Shown here piece by piece: positions 36,034-45,527 of a stretch of DNA of 64,000 nt. The DNA comes from Sulfitobacter sp. HNIBRBA3233 (GTDB lineage Bacteria > Pseudomonadota > Alphaproteobacteria > Rhodobacterales > Rhodobacteraceae). Positions within the stretch are counted from its first letter, which is position 1, and each line of letters starts with the position of its first letter. The notes under the pieces are model-generated. The model saw only the letters and a program-made list of their open reading frames with translations, made no database searches and was not told the origin of the DNA. The translations under genes and the position numbers were made by a program. The stretch spans positions 2,542,001 to 2,606,000 of the forward strand of contig NZ_JBEFLP010000001.1 of NCBI RefSeq assembly GCF_040149665.1, written 5' to 3'.

Positions 36034-36738
36034 TCAGAGAACCTTGATCACGTCCTTGTCGATGGCCAGCATATATCCGCGCCGCGCGATATTCTTGACC
36101 AGAAGCTCGCTGACGATCTGGTTGCCCAGCGTGTCGCGCAGCCGCTTGATGCGCGTCGCCCCCGCCGCCTCGTCGCAATCTGCGGCGGACCGGCCCGAGA
36201 TCATGCCCTCGATCTCGGATCCCGATAGAACGTCGTCGTCCATCCGCGCCTCTGCCAGTACCGATAACGTCTCCATCGCCGCATCGGTCAGCTTGAACCC
36301 CAGATTGTTGAGGTAGACCTTGTTTTCCTCGCGGCTGATCAGCAGCGACGAGACCTGAATGCCCGTCCGCTCGATCTGGGCCATCCTGCGGTTGAAGCCG
36401 ATCAGCATCACCAGAAAGGTCACCGCCGCCACCAGCATCGCGGCGGCGAAGATCAGCAGCACCCCGATCAGCACGCGGTAGTTGGTCAGCGTGTCGGAAA
36501 AGGCGGTGCCCGACTGCGCCAGAATCTCCAGCAGCTTGATCTCGGCGGCGCTGGTCAGATCGTCATTTTCGATAAAGATACGTTCGACCCGCGCGTTGAA
36601 CGCGTTGGCGTCGGGCAGGGCCCAGAACATCACGACAGCGCCGATCAGCAGCATGGCCACCACGGCGGCCACGCCGAAACCCACGAACCGCCCGCCGAAA
36701 CGGCGGATCTCAGAAGCGGAGAAAGTTTGATCCGGCAC
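36034..36738 (-). CDS. Membrane-anchored winged-helix transcriptional regulator
   Basis: A 234-residue protein with two transmembrane helices (residues about 19-40, FVGFGVAAVVAMLLIGAVVM, and 88-114, LIFAAAMLVAAVTFLVMLIG). Between them lies a ~45-residue periplasmic loop with acidic residues; the C-terminal domain (about 128-234) is OmpR/PhoB-like winged helix. In that domain, KVYLNNLGFKLTDAAMETLS and TRIKRLRDTLGNQIVSELLV precede RRGYMLAIDKDVIK, matching the strand-helix-wing ending of the fold. The layout resembles ToxR/CadC-type one-component regulators, but with the DNA-binding domain at the C-terminus. Its start overlaps the end of the small secreted-protein gene by 29 nt. Confidence 0.78.
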   Translation of the reverse strand: MPDQTFSASEIRRFGGRFVGFGVAAVVAMLLIGAVVMFWALPDANAFNARVERIFIENDDLTSAAEIKLLEILAQSGTAFSDTLTNYRVLIGVLLIFAAAMLVAAVTFLVMLIGFNRRMAQIERTGIQVSSLLISREENKVYLNNLGFKLTDAAMETLSVLAEARMDDDVLSGSEIEGMISGRSAADCDEAAGATRIKRLRDTLGNQIVSELLVKNIARRGYMLAIDKDVIKVL

Positions 36739-37003
36739 TGCTTCTCCTTTGGTCCAGTCCCTCGGGTCCGAAGACCGACACGATATTCAGAAGGGTCCAC
36801 CCCTTCGCGGCCAGCCGCTCGGCGAGTTCGCTGCGGGCGGCGCCCTTGGTGCAGTCGCCGCGCACCTCTGCCACACCGTAATGCAGTCTGAGGGGATTGT
36901 CCTGCTTCGCCTTGTAGTCGGCGTAGCAATCCGCCGCCTGCGCCTGTGCGCCTGCGGTGGTCAACAGGGCGACAAGGCCCAGAAGGGGAAGCATCTGTTT
37001 CAT
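36710..37003 (-). CDS. Small secreted protein of unknown function
   Basis: A 97-residue protein with a signal peptide, MKQMLPLLGLVALLTTAGAQ, cleaved near AQAADC. The mature part contains two cysteines (ADCYADYKAKQDNPLRLHYG and GDCTKGAARSEL) that could form a disulphide, then AAKGWTLLNIVSVFGPEGLD. No named family recognised with confidence. Overlap with the membrane-anchored winged-helix gene suggests the pair works together, for example as a periplasmic sensor partner (inference). Confidence 0.7.
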   Translation of the reverse strand: MKQMLPLLGLVALLTTAGAQAQAADCYADYKAKQDNPLRLHYGVAEVRGDCTKGAARSELAERLAAKGWTLLNIVSVFGPEGLDQRRSSAGSNFLRF

Positions 37004-37182
37004 AGGCTCACGATGCGCCCCGGCGCGCGGATATTCAATATCCCTTGGCGTCCGCCGCTGGCGTTATCCGATAACAGGCCCGCGTTATTGCCTGTCCGGC
37101 GGCCCCCGACCGATGTTGGCCTCACACCGCCGAACGTGGCCTCTGCCGCCCTCAGGCACCTTCGACCGAAAGGACCAGACCC

Positions 37183-37779
37183 ATGCGCCTGCTTTTTCCG
37201 AACCGCTTCATTCCGCTGTTGTTGGCAACGGCGGTTGCCCTGGCGGCCTTTACCTCTGTGCCCGCCTACGCCGACGACCGGCGCGCCGCGCGGACCATCG
37301 CGACGATTCTCGGCCTCGCGGTCGTGGGCAAGATCATCCACGACAAGCGCAAGGACGAGAAGAAAGCCAAGAAGGCAAAGAAAGAGGCCAAAGAAAGGTC
37401 ATACAAGGACGTGCAGCGCCGCCACTACGATCCGCAGCCCGCGCGCCGGCCCGCCCCGCTGGTCCATCGGCACGGAAACCTGACGCATGCGCACCGCGAC
37501 GGGGAATACGTCCACAACCACGGCTATACCCGCCACCAGCCTCGTCCGCTGCCGCAGGCCATAGACCGCAAGCTGCTACCCAAGCAGTGCTTCCAGAATA
37601 TCCAGACGCGCGACGGCTCCGCACAGCTCTTCGAGCGCCGCTGCCTCGAACGCTCCTACAGCTTCGTCGACAACATGCCGCAAAGCTGCGCACAGCGGAT
37701 CCGCACCCGCGATGGCACGCTCAGCGGCTATGACGCGCGCTGCCTGCGGCGCAACGGCTACAGCCTTGCACGCAGCTGA
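37183..37779 (+). CDS. Basic secreted protein, unknown function
   Basis: A 198-residue exported protein: signal peptide MRLLFPNRFIPLLLATAVAL to about residue 30, a small hydrophobic segment (TIATILGLAVVGKIIHD), then a lysine-rich stretch (KRKDEKKAKKAKKEAKERSY). A His/Arg/Pro-rich linker (APLVHRHGNLTHAHRDGEYV) follows. The C-terminus holds four cysteines in two similar units (PKQCFQNIQTRDGSAQLFER and QSCAQRIRTRDGTLSGYDAR), each CxxxIxTRDG...RCL. The charge and histidines suggest binding of polyanions or metals. Followed by a strong terminator. Confidence 0.7.
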   Translation: MRLLFPNRFIPLLLATAVALAAFTSVPAYADDRRAARTIATILGLAVVGKIIHDKRKDEKKAKKAKKEAKERSYKDVQRRHYDPQPARRPAPLVHRHGNLTHAHRDGEYVHNHGYTRHQPRPLPQAIDRKLLPKQCFQNIQTRDGSAQLFERRCLERSYSFVDNMPQSCAQRIRTRDGTLSGYDARCLRRNGYSLARS

Positions 37780-37854
37780 CGTCTGAAAGGGTACCGGCGC
37801 GGGGGTGTCACCGCTTTTGCGTCGGGTTGGCGGTGTGTGTGTGCCGCCAAAGGG

Positions 37855-37886
37855 AAGGAGGGGATGTTCGGGCATCCCCTCCTTTT
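37855..37886 (+). terminator. Strong intrinsic terminator between the secreted-protein gene and rnhB
   Basis: A perfect 12-bp stem, AAGGAGGGGATG (37855-37866) and CATCCCCTCCTT (37873-37884), around a TTCGGG loop, followed by TT. The purine-rich left arm and T-rich right end make it potentially bidirectional. It is only 38 nt before the rnhB start, so rnhB needs a promoter inside or just after it, or read-through. Confidence 0.9.
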
Positions 37887-37924
37887 CACTTGCGCGAAAG
37901 GGCTGCATCCGCTTTTCCGGTGTC

Positions 37925-38539
37925 ATGTTGCCTGATTTCTCATTCGAAGACGCCGCGCGCGCCCGCGGCTATACACGTATCGCCGGTGTGGACGAGGTCG
38001 GGCGCGGCCCGCTTGCCGGTCCGGTCACCGCCGCGGCTGTCGTGCTGGATCCGGCGCGCATTCCCGACGGCATCAACGACAGCAAACAGCTCAGCCGCAA
38101 ACGCCGCGAAGCGCTGCACGAGGTGCTGATGGAGGTGGCCGATGTCTCCGTCGCCCATGCCACGGTCGCGGAAATCGAGGAGCACAACATCCTGCGCGCC
38201 AGCCACATCGCGATGCGCCGCGCGCTCGCGGGGCTGCGGGTGCCCGCCGATTATTGCCTGATCGACGGCAATCGCCTGCCCGAAGGTCTGAACCTGCCCG
38301 GTCTTCCGGTCGTGAAGGGAGACACCCGTTCGCTGTCGATTGCGGCGGCCTCAATTATGGCAAAAATCTGTCGAGATTGTGTCATGTTGTCCCTCGCGCA
38401 ACAGCACCCCGGCTACGGATGGGAAACCAACATGGGATATGGATCAAAAAGCCACATGTCCGCGCTGCAAAAACTTGGCCCGACCCCACACCATAGACGA
38501 ACCTTCGCACCCGTACACAAGATGTTGTGGCAAGGTTAA
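37925..38539 (+). CDS. rnhB: Ribonuclease HII
   Basis: Degrades the RNA strand of RNA:DNA hybrids and starts ribonucleotide excision repair. The 204-residue protein has the HII signature IAGVDEVGRGPLAGPVTAAA (catalytic Asp-Glu pair), DYCLIDGNRLPEGLNLPGLP and SLSIAAASIMAKICRD, ending HRRTFAPVHKML. The start at 37925 (MLPDFSFEDAARARGYTRIA) follows the intrinsic terminator. The next gene is ccrM, the rnhB-ccrM order found in several alphaproteobacteria. Confidence 0.96.
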   Translation: MLPDFSFEDAARARGYTRIAGVDEVGRGPLAGPVTAAAVVLDPARIPDGINDSKQLSRKRREALHEVLMEVADVSVAHATVAEIEEHNILRASHIAMRRALAGLRVPADYCLIDGNRLPEGLNLPGLPVVKGDTRSLSIAAASIMAKICRDCVMLSLAQQHPGYGWETNMGYGSKSHMSALQKLGPTPHHRRTFAPVHKMLWQG

Positions 38540-38552
38540 TTCTTAAACTTTT

Positions 38553-39744
<1,192 letters not shown>

Positions 39745-39821
39745 ATACCCCCAGACATTCGAACACCGCCAGTGTCACTGCGCCCTCCACATGAGGGACC
39801 GCATTGCTGACACTCACCTTG

Positions 39822-39849
39822 GCCCCGCCTTCATTGGCGGGGCTTTTTT
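39822..39849 (+). terminator. Rho-independent terminator after ccrM
   Basis: Perfect 8-bp stem GCCCCGCC (39822-39829), loop TTCATT, GGCGGGGC (39836-39843), followed by six T. It lies 78 nt after the ccrM stop and ahead of the convergent response-regulator gene. Confidence 0.92.
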
Positions 39850-39905
39850 CTGTTCCGCCCCCCCTTTGGCGCGCGGGCCGCACCGGTATCCTTTCGCTTC
39901 CGCCC

Positions 39906-40331
39906 TCAGCTTACACGCGTGTTCCGGAGCGGGCGGCAGCGCAACGCCTGCTCGACGTAGCGCGCGCCGAACTCCGATTTGTTCACCACATAGAGAACCC
40001 CCGCACTCGCCGCCTTTTCCCACATGAAGGGCGTCGGCCAGTCGCTGACCATGATCACGGGGATTCGCGACAGCTTCGGGTCCGATGCGAGTTCCAGCGC
40101 GAAATTCGCCCCGATCCCGTCGGGCAGGTTGTTGTCGAGAAGGATCAGGCCGATCCCGCCGCGCGCCAGCGCGGCACGGGCCGAGTGCAGGGTCGCGGCG
40201 ATTTCGACCCGCATCTTACCGGCGGTCTTGCCGATCACCCGCGTCATCATCAGCTGGTCGAACGTGCTGTCCTCGACGATCAGACAGGTCGTTGGTTTCG
40301 ACTGTGGCATCGTGGCGGCATGGCTGTGCAT
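39906..40331 (-). CDS. Single-domain response regulator (CheY-like receiver)
   Basis: A 141-residue receiver domain without an output domain. The acidic pocket E20-D21 (TTCLIVEDSTFDQLMMTRVI), phospho-acceptor Asp66 (LILLDNNLPDGIGANFALEL), Ser96 (VIMVSDWPT) and Lys118 (YVVNKSEF) are all in place, so phosphorylation is expected. The LLDNNLPDG form differs slightly from the common DxxMPxMDG. The partner histidine kinase is not nearby. Convergent with ccrM; 62 nt downstream of alkB's 3'-side region it has its own start. Likely a phosphorelay or motility-independent signalling intermediate. Confidence 0.88.
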   Translation of the reverse strand: MHSHAATMPQSKPTTCLIVEDSTFDQLMMTRVIGKTAGKMRVEIAATLHSARAALARGGIGLILLDNNLPDGIGANFALELASDPKLSRIPVIMVSDWPTPFMWEKAASAGVLYVVNKSEFGARYVEQALRCRPLRNTRVS

Positions 40332-40393
40332 GGGATCCCCTCAACGGAAAATGGCGCATGCACCACTATCCATCACGGGGTCTTAAGATGCCC

Positions 40394-41539
40394 TTACCGG
40401 GGCATCGGCGTGCGCGCCTTGTTATAGTCCGCCCAGTCCTTGATCTCGGGATAGTAGGTCTTGCGCCAGCCGCGCACGCGCGGGTTCATCACCCGCCGCC
40501 AGAGCGGGGGCACCATCGCGATCATCGTCATCATGGGATAGCCGTAGGGCAGCTGCGGCGCCTCGTCCGGGCCATAGGTCTGCAGCACGGCAAACCGGCG
40601 GTCGGGCTTGAAATGATGGTCCGAATGGCGCTGGAGGTTGATCAGCAGCCAGTTCGATGCCTTTTGCGCCGCGTTCCACGAATGACGCGGCTGGACATGT
40701 TCGTATTTTCCGTCGCCCAGATGTTTGCGCGTCAGCCCGTAGTGTTCGATGTAGTTGACCAGCTCAAGCTGCCAGATCGCCACGCCCGCCTGCAGCACGA
40801 AGAGGCCCACGCCCGACCAGCCCCCCAGCGCGAAAGCCAGCGCCACGAATCCCGCCTGCAGGGCCCAGTACCGCCAGAACGGATTGGACCGATGGCTCCA
40901 GCGCAGACCCTTGCGCGACAGCATCGCGGCCTCGGCGCGGAACGCCGACCGCCAGCATTGCCACAACACGCGCGGATAATAGCGGTGGAAACCTTCGTTA
41001 TAGCGCGCCGACACCGGATCGCGCGGGGTGCCGACATAGCGGTGATGGACGAGCAGGTGTTCGGACCGGAAATGCGAATAGAGCACCATCGCCAGCAGGA
41101 TGTCGGCCATCCATCGCTCCAGCCGGTTGCGCTGGTGCATCAGCTCGTGGGCGTAGTTGATGCCCACCGTGCCGGTAATCACCCCGACGCCGAAGAAAAC
41201 CCCGATCCGTTCGGCGGTGCGCAGATGCTCCGCCTGCGGGACGTACCACAAAAGGCCCATCAGCATTGCCAGTTGGACCGGCACCCAGATCGTGGTGATC
41301 GCGCGGTACCAGAATAGATGCGCATCGGTCGCGGAGGGATCCGCGTTCTCGGTATTCAGCCCCAGGGCGGCATCCAGCGCGGTAAACAGGTACCACGTCG
41401 CCACCGGCACCAGCACGATCGCCCATCCGCCATAGAAGGCGGCGGTCCACGCCAGTGGCACCAGCGCCAGCGACAGCCAGAACGGCAGGGCGCGGCTGAG
41501 CTTGGCCAGCTCCGGTGGGGCGATCGTGGTCTCTGTCAT
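40394..41539 (-). CDS. alkB: Alkane 1-monooxygenase
   Basis: A 381-residue membrane di-iron hydroxylase that converts medium-chain n-alkanes to primary alcohols. Histidine boxes are intact: GINYAHELMHQRNRLERWMA, SEHLLVHHRYVGTPRDPVSA and LQRHSDHHFKPDRRF, plus NYIEHYG (HYG motif typical of AlkB) before the third box. About six transmembrane helices surround them. The enzyme needs rubredoxin and rubredoxin reductase, absent from this window. The gene is free-standing, on the same strand as mutY 72 nt upstream. Roseobacters frequently carry such a solitary alkB. Confidence 0.93.
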   Translation of the reverse strand: MTETTIAPPELAKLSRALPFWLSLALVPLAWTAAFYGGWAIVLVPVATWYLFTALDAALGLNTENADPSATDAHLFWYRAITTIWVPVQLAMLMGLLWYVPQAEHLRTAERIGVFFGVGVITGTVGINYAHELMHQRNRLERWMADILLAMVLYSHFRSEHLLVHHRYVGTPRDPVSARYNEGFHRYYPRVLWQCWRSAFRAEAAMLSRKGLRWSHRSNPFWRYWALQAGFVALAFALGGWSGVGLFVLQAGVAIWQLELVNYIEHYGLTRKHLGDGKYEHVQPRHSWNAAQKASNWLLINLQRHSDHHFKPDRRFAVLQTYGPDEAPQLPYGYPMMTMIAMVPPLWRRVMNPRVRGWRKTYYPEIKDWADYNKARTPMPR

Positions 41540-41611
41540 CTTCGTGTTCCGTGTTTGGCTACGGACCTACACAGTACCAGAAAATTCGGGAAGGGAATAT
41601 GTGGCCCGCTG

Positions 41612-42649
41612 TCACTGCACCAGATCGTAGGCTTTGCGCATCACCGTGGGCAGATCGGCGGGTCCGAACTCGGCGCGGGTATAGAAACGGCCGCGTGCGG
41701 GGGTGCAGTCGTGCGGCAGCTCGGCCAGCATGACCCGCAGGATCAGGTGGAAATGCGTAAAGGTATGGCGCACGTCACCGGCGACTTCTTCCCAGTCGCC
41801 CGGCGCGGGAGGGGGGCTTTCGGGATGCGGCTGGTCCGTGCCGATCCACTCCGACCCCGGCCAACCCAGCATCCCGCCCAGCAATCCGCGTTCGGGTCGG
41901 GTTTCCAGCAGCCAGGCACCATCCGCGCGGCGGCCCAGATAGACAGTGCCGTGGCGGACCGGTTTCGGTTTCTTCGGGGTCTTCTTCGGCAGTTCGCCCA
42001 TGGTGCCCGCGATCCGCGCGGCGCAGGGCTCGCGCCACGGGCAGATCCCGCAGGCCGGCGATTTCGGCGTGCAGATCGTGGCCCCCAGATCCATCACCGC
42101 CTGCGCGTAATCGCCGGGGCGTGTCTCGGGGGTCAGCGCCTCGGCTCTCGCCATCAGCAGCGGCTTTGCCTCGGGCAGCGGCGTGTGGATATCGTAGAGC
42201 CGCGCCATCACCCGCTCGACATTGCCGTCCAGAACCGCGTGCGGCAGGTCGAACGCGATCGAAGATACCGCAGCCGCCGTGTAGGGCCCTATGCCCGGCA
42301 GCTTGAGCAGCTGCGCATGATCGGCGGGAAACGCGCCGCCGTGCTCGGCCACGACCACGCGGGCACATTTCAGAAGGTTTCGCGCCCGAGCGTAATAGCC
42401 AAGGCCCGCCCATTCGGCCATCACCTCGGCGTCCTCGGCCGCCGCCAGATCGCGCACCGTGGGCCAGCGCGCGATGAACCGGCGGAAATAGTCGCGCACC
42501 GTTGCCACGGTTGTCTGTTGCAGCATGATCTCGCTCATCCAGACGGCATAGGCGTCGGGGCGCTCGCCTGCCTTGCGCGCCTGCGGGCCCACGCGCCACG
42601 GCATTTCGCGCGCGTGCCGGTCGTACCAGCCGAGCAAGGTTACAGACAT
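41612..42649 (-). CDS. mutY: A/G-specific adenine glycosylase
   Basis: Removes adenine mispaired with 8-oxoguanine or guanine in base-excision repair. The 345-residue protein has the N-terminal catalytic blocks YAVWMSEIMLQQTTVATVRD and EWAGLGYYARARNLLKCARV, the helix-hairpin-helix LPGIGPYTAAAVSSIAFDLP with Asp in VLDGNVERVMARL. The 4Fe-4S signature C-x6-C-x2-C-x5-C (CTPKSPACGICPWREPC) is present. The C-terminal ~120 residues form the NUDIX-like 8-oxoG-recognition domain. The ATG at 42649 is preferred over the in-frame TTG 18 nt upstream. Confidence 0.95.
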   Translation of the reverse strand: MSVTLLGWYDRHAREMPWRVGPQARKAGERPDAYAVWMSEIMLQQTTVATVRDYFRRFIARWPTVRDLAAAEDAEVMAEWAGLGYYARARNLLKCARVVVAEHGGAFPADHAQLLKLPGIGPYTAAAVSSIAFDLPHAVLDGNVERVMARLYDIHTPLPEAKPLLMARAEALTPETRPGDYAQAVMDLGATICTPKSPACGICPWREPCAARIAGTMGELPKKTPKKPKPVRHGTVYLGRRADGAWLLETRPERGLLGGMLGWPGSEWIGTDQPHPESPPPAPGDWEEVAGDVRHTFTHFHLILRVMLAELPHDCTPARGRFYTRAEFGPADLPTVMRKAYDLVQ

Positions 42650-42796
42650 GTTATCTTTGTCACGCAATCTTTATGCTCCGGTGGGGTTCTGACGGGGTGG
42701 CAGGGCGCGTACCTTGCGTTAGACTGATCACTGTCCCACATAGGGCGAAACCGTGATAGGCTCCACCGTCGCCGAAGGAAAGACCGCGCCAGCGAG

Positions 42797-43330
42797 ATGA
42801 CAAAGCGTTTTCCCACCACCAAGGGCTTTGCCCGAACCTCCAATCTGCTGGCCAAGCGGATTCGCGAGGCGTCGGAAAGCCGTGGTTTCGCGCAGTCGCG
42901 TCTGCTGACCAACTGGGCCGAAGTCGCGGGCGAAGACGCCGCTGCGATCTCGCGTCCGGTCGAGGTGTCCTACGGGCGCGGCGGGATGGGGGCGACGTTG
43001 ACCCTGCTGACCACCGGCGCCAATGCGCCGATCCTCGAGATGCAGAAGGAACAGCTGCGCGCGCGGGTGAACGCGGTCTACGGCTACAACGCCATCGCCC
43101 GGATCCGCGTCACGCAGACCGCCGCGACAGGCTTTGCCGAGGGGCGCGTCGCCTTCGACCACGCCCCGAAGAAGGCCGCCCCCGCGCCCGATCCCGCCCT
43201 GCGCGCCCGCGCCTCGGAAACCGCGGCCCCCATCGGCGACGCCGGCCTGCGCGACGCGCTCGCGCGGCTGGGCGAGAATATCCTGACCAAGACATCCGCA
43301 CCGGCGAACAAGACCCGGTCGGACCAATAA
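42797..43330 (+). CDS. DUF721/DciA-like protein
   Basis: A 177-residue protein starting MTKRFPTTKGFARTSNLLAK. The N-terminal domain (about residues 10-105) has the DUF721 pattern: QSRLLTNWAEVAGEDAAAIS, then a beta strand segment and ILEMQKEQLRARVNAVYGYN. DciA, the founder with known role, loads the replicative helicase DnaB in bacteria lacking DnaC. Residues 106-177 are a Pro/Ala-rich, poorly ordered tail ending in a possible amphipathic helix. Divergent from mutY and followed by the DsbA-family gene after 16 nt, an arrangement common in alphaproteobacteria. Role in helicase loading here is inferred. Confidence 0.8.
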   Translation: MTKRFPTTKGFARTSNLLAKRIREASESRGFAQSRLLTNWAEVAGEDAAAISRPVEVSYGRGGMGATLTLLTTGANAPILEMQKEQLRARVNAVYGYNAIARIRVTQTAATGFAEGRVAFDHAPKKAAPAPDPALRARASETAAPIGDAGLRDALARLGENILTKTSAPANKTRSDQ

Positions 43331-43346
43331 GACAAAGGAAAACACC

Positions 43347-44024
43347 ATGAACCGCAGAACTCTCCTTCTCGGCAGCGCCGCCCTTCTGGGCCTTGGCGGC
43401 TGGTACGCTTTCACACCGCGCCCCACAGGTGCGCTGTCGGAAGGGCTGTTGCCCGGCGCGGCCAATGCCCAGACCACCGACGAGACGGTCGATACCTCCG
43501 GTATCGTCGAGATGGTCGCAGGCAATCCCGACGCCGAAGTCGAGGTCATCGAATACGCGTCTTTCACCTGCCCCCATTGCGCCAGCTTCCACGCAGGCCC
43601 CTACAAGCAGCTCAAGGCCGACTACATCGACACCGGCAAGATCAAATTCGTCTACCGCGAGGTCTATTTCGACCGCTTCGGCCTCTGGGCGTCGCTGATC
43701 GCGCGCTGTGGCGGCGAAGAGAAGTTCTTCGGCATCGCGGACCTGCTCTATGCCGGCCAGTTCGAATGGACCCGCGCGGGCGAACCCGCCGCCATCGTCG
43801 AGGAGTTGCGCAAGATCGGTCGCCTTGCGGGGATGGAGAACGATGCCATCGAAGCCTGCCTTCAGGACGGTGAAAAGGCCAAGGCGCTGGTCACCTGGTA
43901 CCAGCAGAACGCCGAAGCCGATGACATCGACAGCACGCCGACCTTCCTGATCAACGGCAAGAAATACTCGAACATGGCCTACGCGGACATGAAAGAGATC
44001 ATCGAAGAGGCGTTGGCAGGCTGA
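43347..44024 (+). CDS. DsbA-family periplasmic thiol oxidoreductase
   Basis: A 225-residue exported thioredoxin-fold protein. A twin-arginine-like or Sec signal (MNRRTLLLGSAALLGLGGWY) precedes a linker. The thioredoxin domain starts EVEVIEYASFTCPHCASFHA with the CPHC redox site and ends with the cis-proline loop STPTFLINGKKYSNMAYADM. A helical insertion (about residues 115-180) is typical of DsbA. It should catalyse disulphide formation or exchange in secreted proteins. The stop shares one base with the start of the CoA-transferase gene. Similar to the DsbA-type proteins linked with DUF721 genes in Rhodobacteraceae. Confidence 0.9.
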   Translation: MNRRTLLLGSAALLGLGGWYAFTPRPTGALSEGLLPGAANAQTTDETVDTSGIVEMVAGNPDAEVEVIEYASFTCPHCASFHAGPYKQLKADYIDTGKIKFVYREVYFDRFGLWASLIARCGGEEKFFGIADLLYAGQFEWTRAGEPAAIVEELRKIGRLAGMENDAIEACLQDGEKAKALVTWYQQNAEADDIDSTPTFLINGKKYSNMAYADMKEIIEEALAG

Positions 44025-45136
44025 TGGCTGCGCCTCTCGCCGGACTGAAAGTCATCGAACTGGCGCGCGTTCTGGCTGGCCCATGGGCCGGCCAGACGCT
44101 GTCGGATCTGGGCGCGGATGTGATCAAGGTCGAAAGCCCGGCGGGCGACGACACGCGCCAGTGGGGTCCGCCCTTTGTCGAACGCGAGGGGGACCGGTCG
44201 TCGTCCTATTTCCACTCGGCGAACCGCGGCAAGGCGTCCGTGGTCGTCGATCTCAAGACCGACGCGGGCCAGCAGCGGATGCACGAGCTTCTGGACGGGG
44301 CCGACATCCTGATCGAGAATTTCAAGACCGGCGGCCTTGCCAAATACGGCATGGACTACGGCAGCCTCAAGGAGCGGTATCCGGGGCTGATCTATTGCTC
44401 GATCACCGGCTTCGGGCAAACCGGACCCTACGCGCACCGCGCGGGATATGATTTCATCATTCAGGGCATGTCCGGCCTGATGTCGATCACCGGCGAACCC
44501 GACCGCCAGCCGCAAAAGCACGGCATGGCGATCACCGATATCTTCACCGGCATCTACGCCACCACCGCGATCCTCGCGGCCCTGCACCAGCGCGGCACGA
44601 CCGGAACCGGGCAGCATATCGACATGGCCCTGCTGGACTGCGCGGTGGCCATCACCGGCAATCAGGCGATGAACTATCTGACCACCGGCACCGCGCCCAC
44701 GCGGCTGGGCAACGCACATCCGAACCTCACCCCCTACGAGGTATTCGAGACCTCCGATGGCCACCTGATCATCGCGACCGGGAACGACGGCCAGTACCAG
44801 CGGCTCTGCGCGCTTCTGGGGCTCGACGATATGGCCCGCGACCCCGATTACCTGACCAACGCAGACCGCGTCGCCAACCGGCCCGAGATGATCCGCCGTC
44901 TGGGCGCCGCCACGCTGAACTTCACCCGCGACAGCCTCCTGCAGGCCTGCGAGGACAACAACGTGCCCGCAGGGCCGATCAACGAGATGAACGATGTCTT
45001 CGCCGACCCGCAGGTCGTCGCGCGCGGGATGCAGATCGAACTCGACGGGATACCGGGCGTGCGGTCGCCCTTCGGTTTTTCGGATGCGGAGCTGTCGCTG
45101 GTCCGTCCCGCCCCGAAACTGGGCGAGGACGACTGA
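44024..45136 (+). CDS. CaiB/BaiF-family (class III) CoA-transferase
   Basis: A 370-residue protein of class III CoA-transferases. It opens LAGLKVIELARVLAGPWAGQ, then LGADVIKVESPAGDDTRQWG, and has the family block ILIENFKTGGLAKYGMDYGS followed by YCSITGFGQTGPYAHRAGYD. Asp143 in the segment GYDFIIQGMSGLMSITGEPD is a candidate catalytic Asp. CoA is moved between carboxylic acids through an enzyme-bound anhydride. Substrates are not readable: relatives include formyl-, succinyl- and carnitine-CoA transferases. It overlaps the dsbA-like stop by one base, though a functional link is unclear. Confidence 0.92.
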   Translation: MAAPLAGLKVIELARVLAGPWAGQTLSDLGADVIKVESPAGDDTRQWGPPFVEREGDRSSSYFHSANRGKASVVVDLKTDAGQQRMHELLDGADILIENFKTGGLAKYGMDYGSLKERYPGLIYCSITGFGQTGPYAHRAGYDFIIQGMSGLMSITGEPDRQPQKHGMAITDIFTGIYATTAILAALHQRGTTGTGQHIDMALLDCAVAITGNQAMNYLTTGTAPTRLGNAHPNLTPYEVFETSDGHLIIATGNDGQYQRLCALLGLDDMARDPDYLTNADRVANRPEMIRRLGAATLNFTRDSLLQACEDNNVPAGPINEMNDVFADPQVVARGMQIELDGIPGVRSPFGFSDAELSLVRPAPKLGEDD

Positions 45137-45227
45137 TCCCGCCCACCGTACTGCATTTTTCGGCCAGATCTGCTAGGCTTTCACGGGCCGCCGGCAACCG
45201 GCGACCCGCGAAAGAAAGGATCGGAAT

Positions 45228-45515
45228 ATGCCAAAAGGGTATCTCATAGGGCACATCGACGTGCACGACAGCGCGGCCTTTGAAGAGTTCAAGACCATGT
45301 CGGGGGCCGCGATCAAGGCGCACAACGGGCGCGTCCTGATCCGCAATCCCGACCCCGAAGTGCTGGAAGGCGAGGTCCGGAAGCTGACGATCGTCGTCGA
45401 ATTCGACAACATCGAGGCGGCACGCACCTTCTATCACTCCGATGCCTATACCCAGGCGCGGCAACTGCGCGAAAAAGCGTCCGATACCGATCTGATGCTT
45501 GTCGAAGGGATCTGA
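45228..45515 (+). CDS. DUF1330 domain protein
   Basis: A 95-residue protein of the dimeric alpha-beta barrel (ferredoxin-like) fold family DUF1330: MPKGYLIGHIDVHDSAAFEE, AAIKAHNGRVLIRNPDPEVL and VVEFDNIEAARTFYHSDAYT, ending with AREKASDTDLMLVEG-like sequence. The function of the family is not known; members often sit in catabolic operons. GAAAGGA precedes the ATG. It is 91 nt downstream of the CoA-transferase gene and convergent with lpxK, whose stop is 13 nt away. Confidence 0.88.
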   Translation: MPKGYLIGHIDVHDSAAFEEFKTMSGAAIKAHNGRVLIRNPDPEVLEGEVRKLTIVVEFDNIEAARTFYHSDAYTQARQLREKASDTDLMLVEGI

Positions 45516-45527
45516 AAACCTCGCGGG

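Noticed and set aside
38536-38546. CtrA-type box upstream of ccrM (TTAA-N-TTAA)
   Set aside because: The two TTAA copies are only 3 nt apart, not the 7 expected for CtrA, and the first overlaps the rnhB stop codon.
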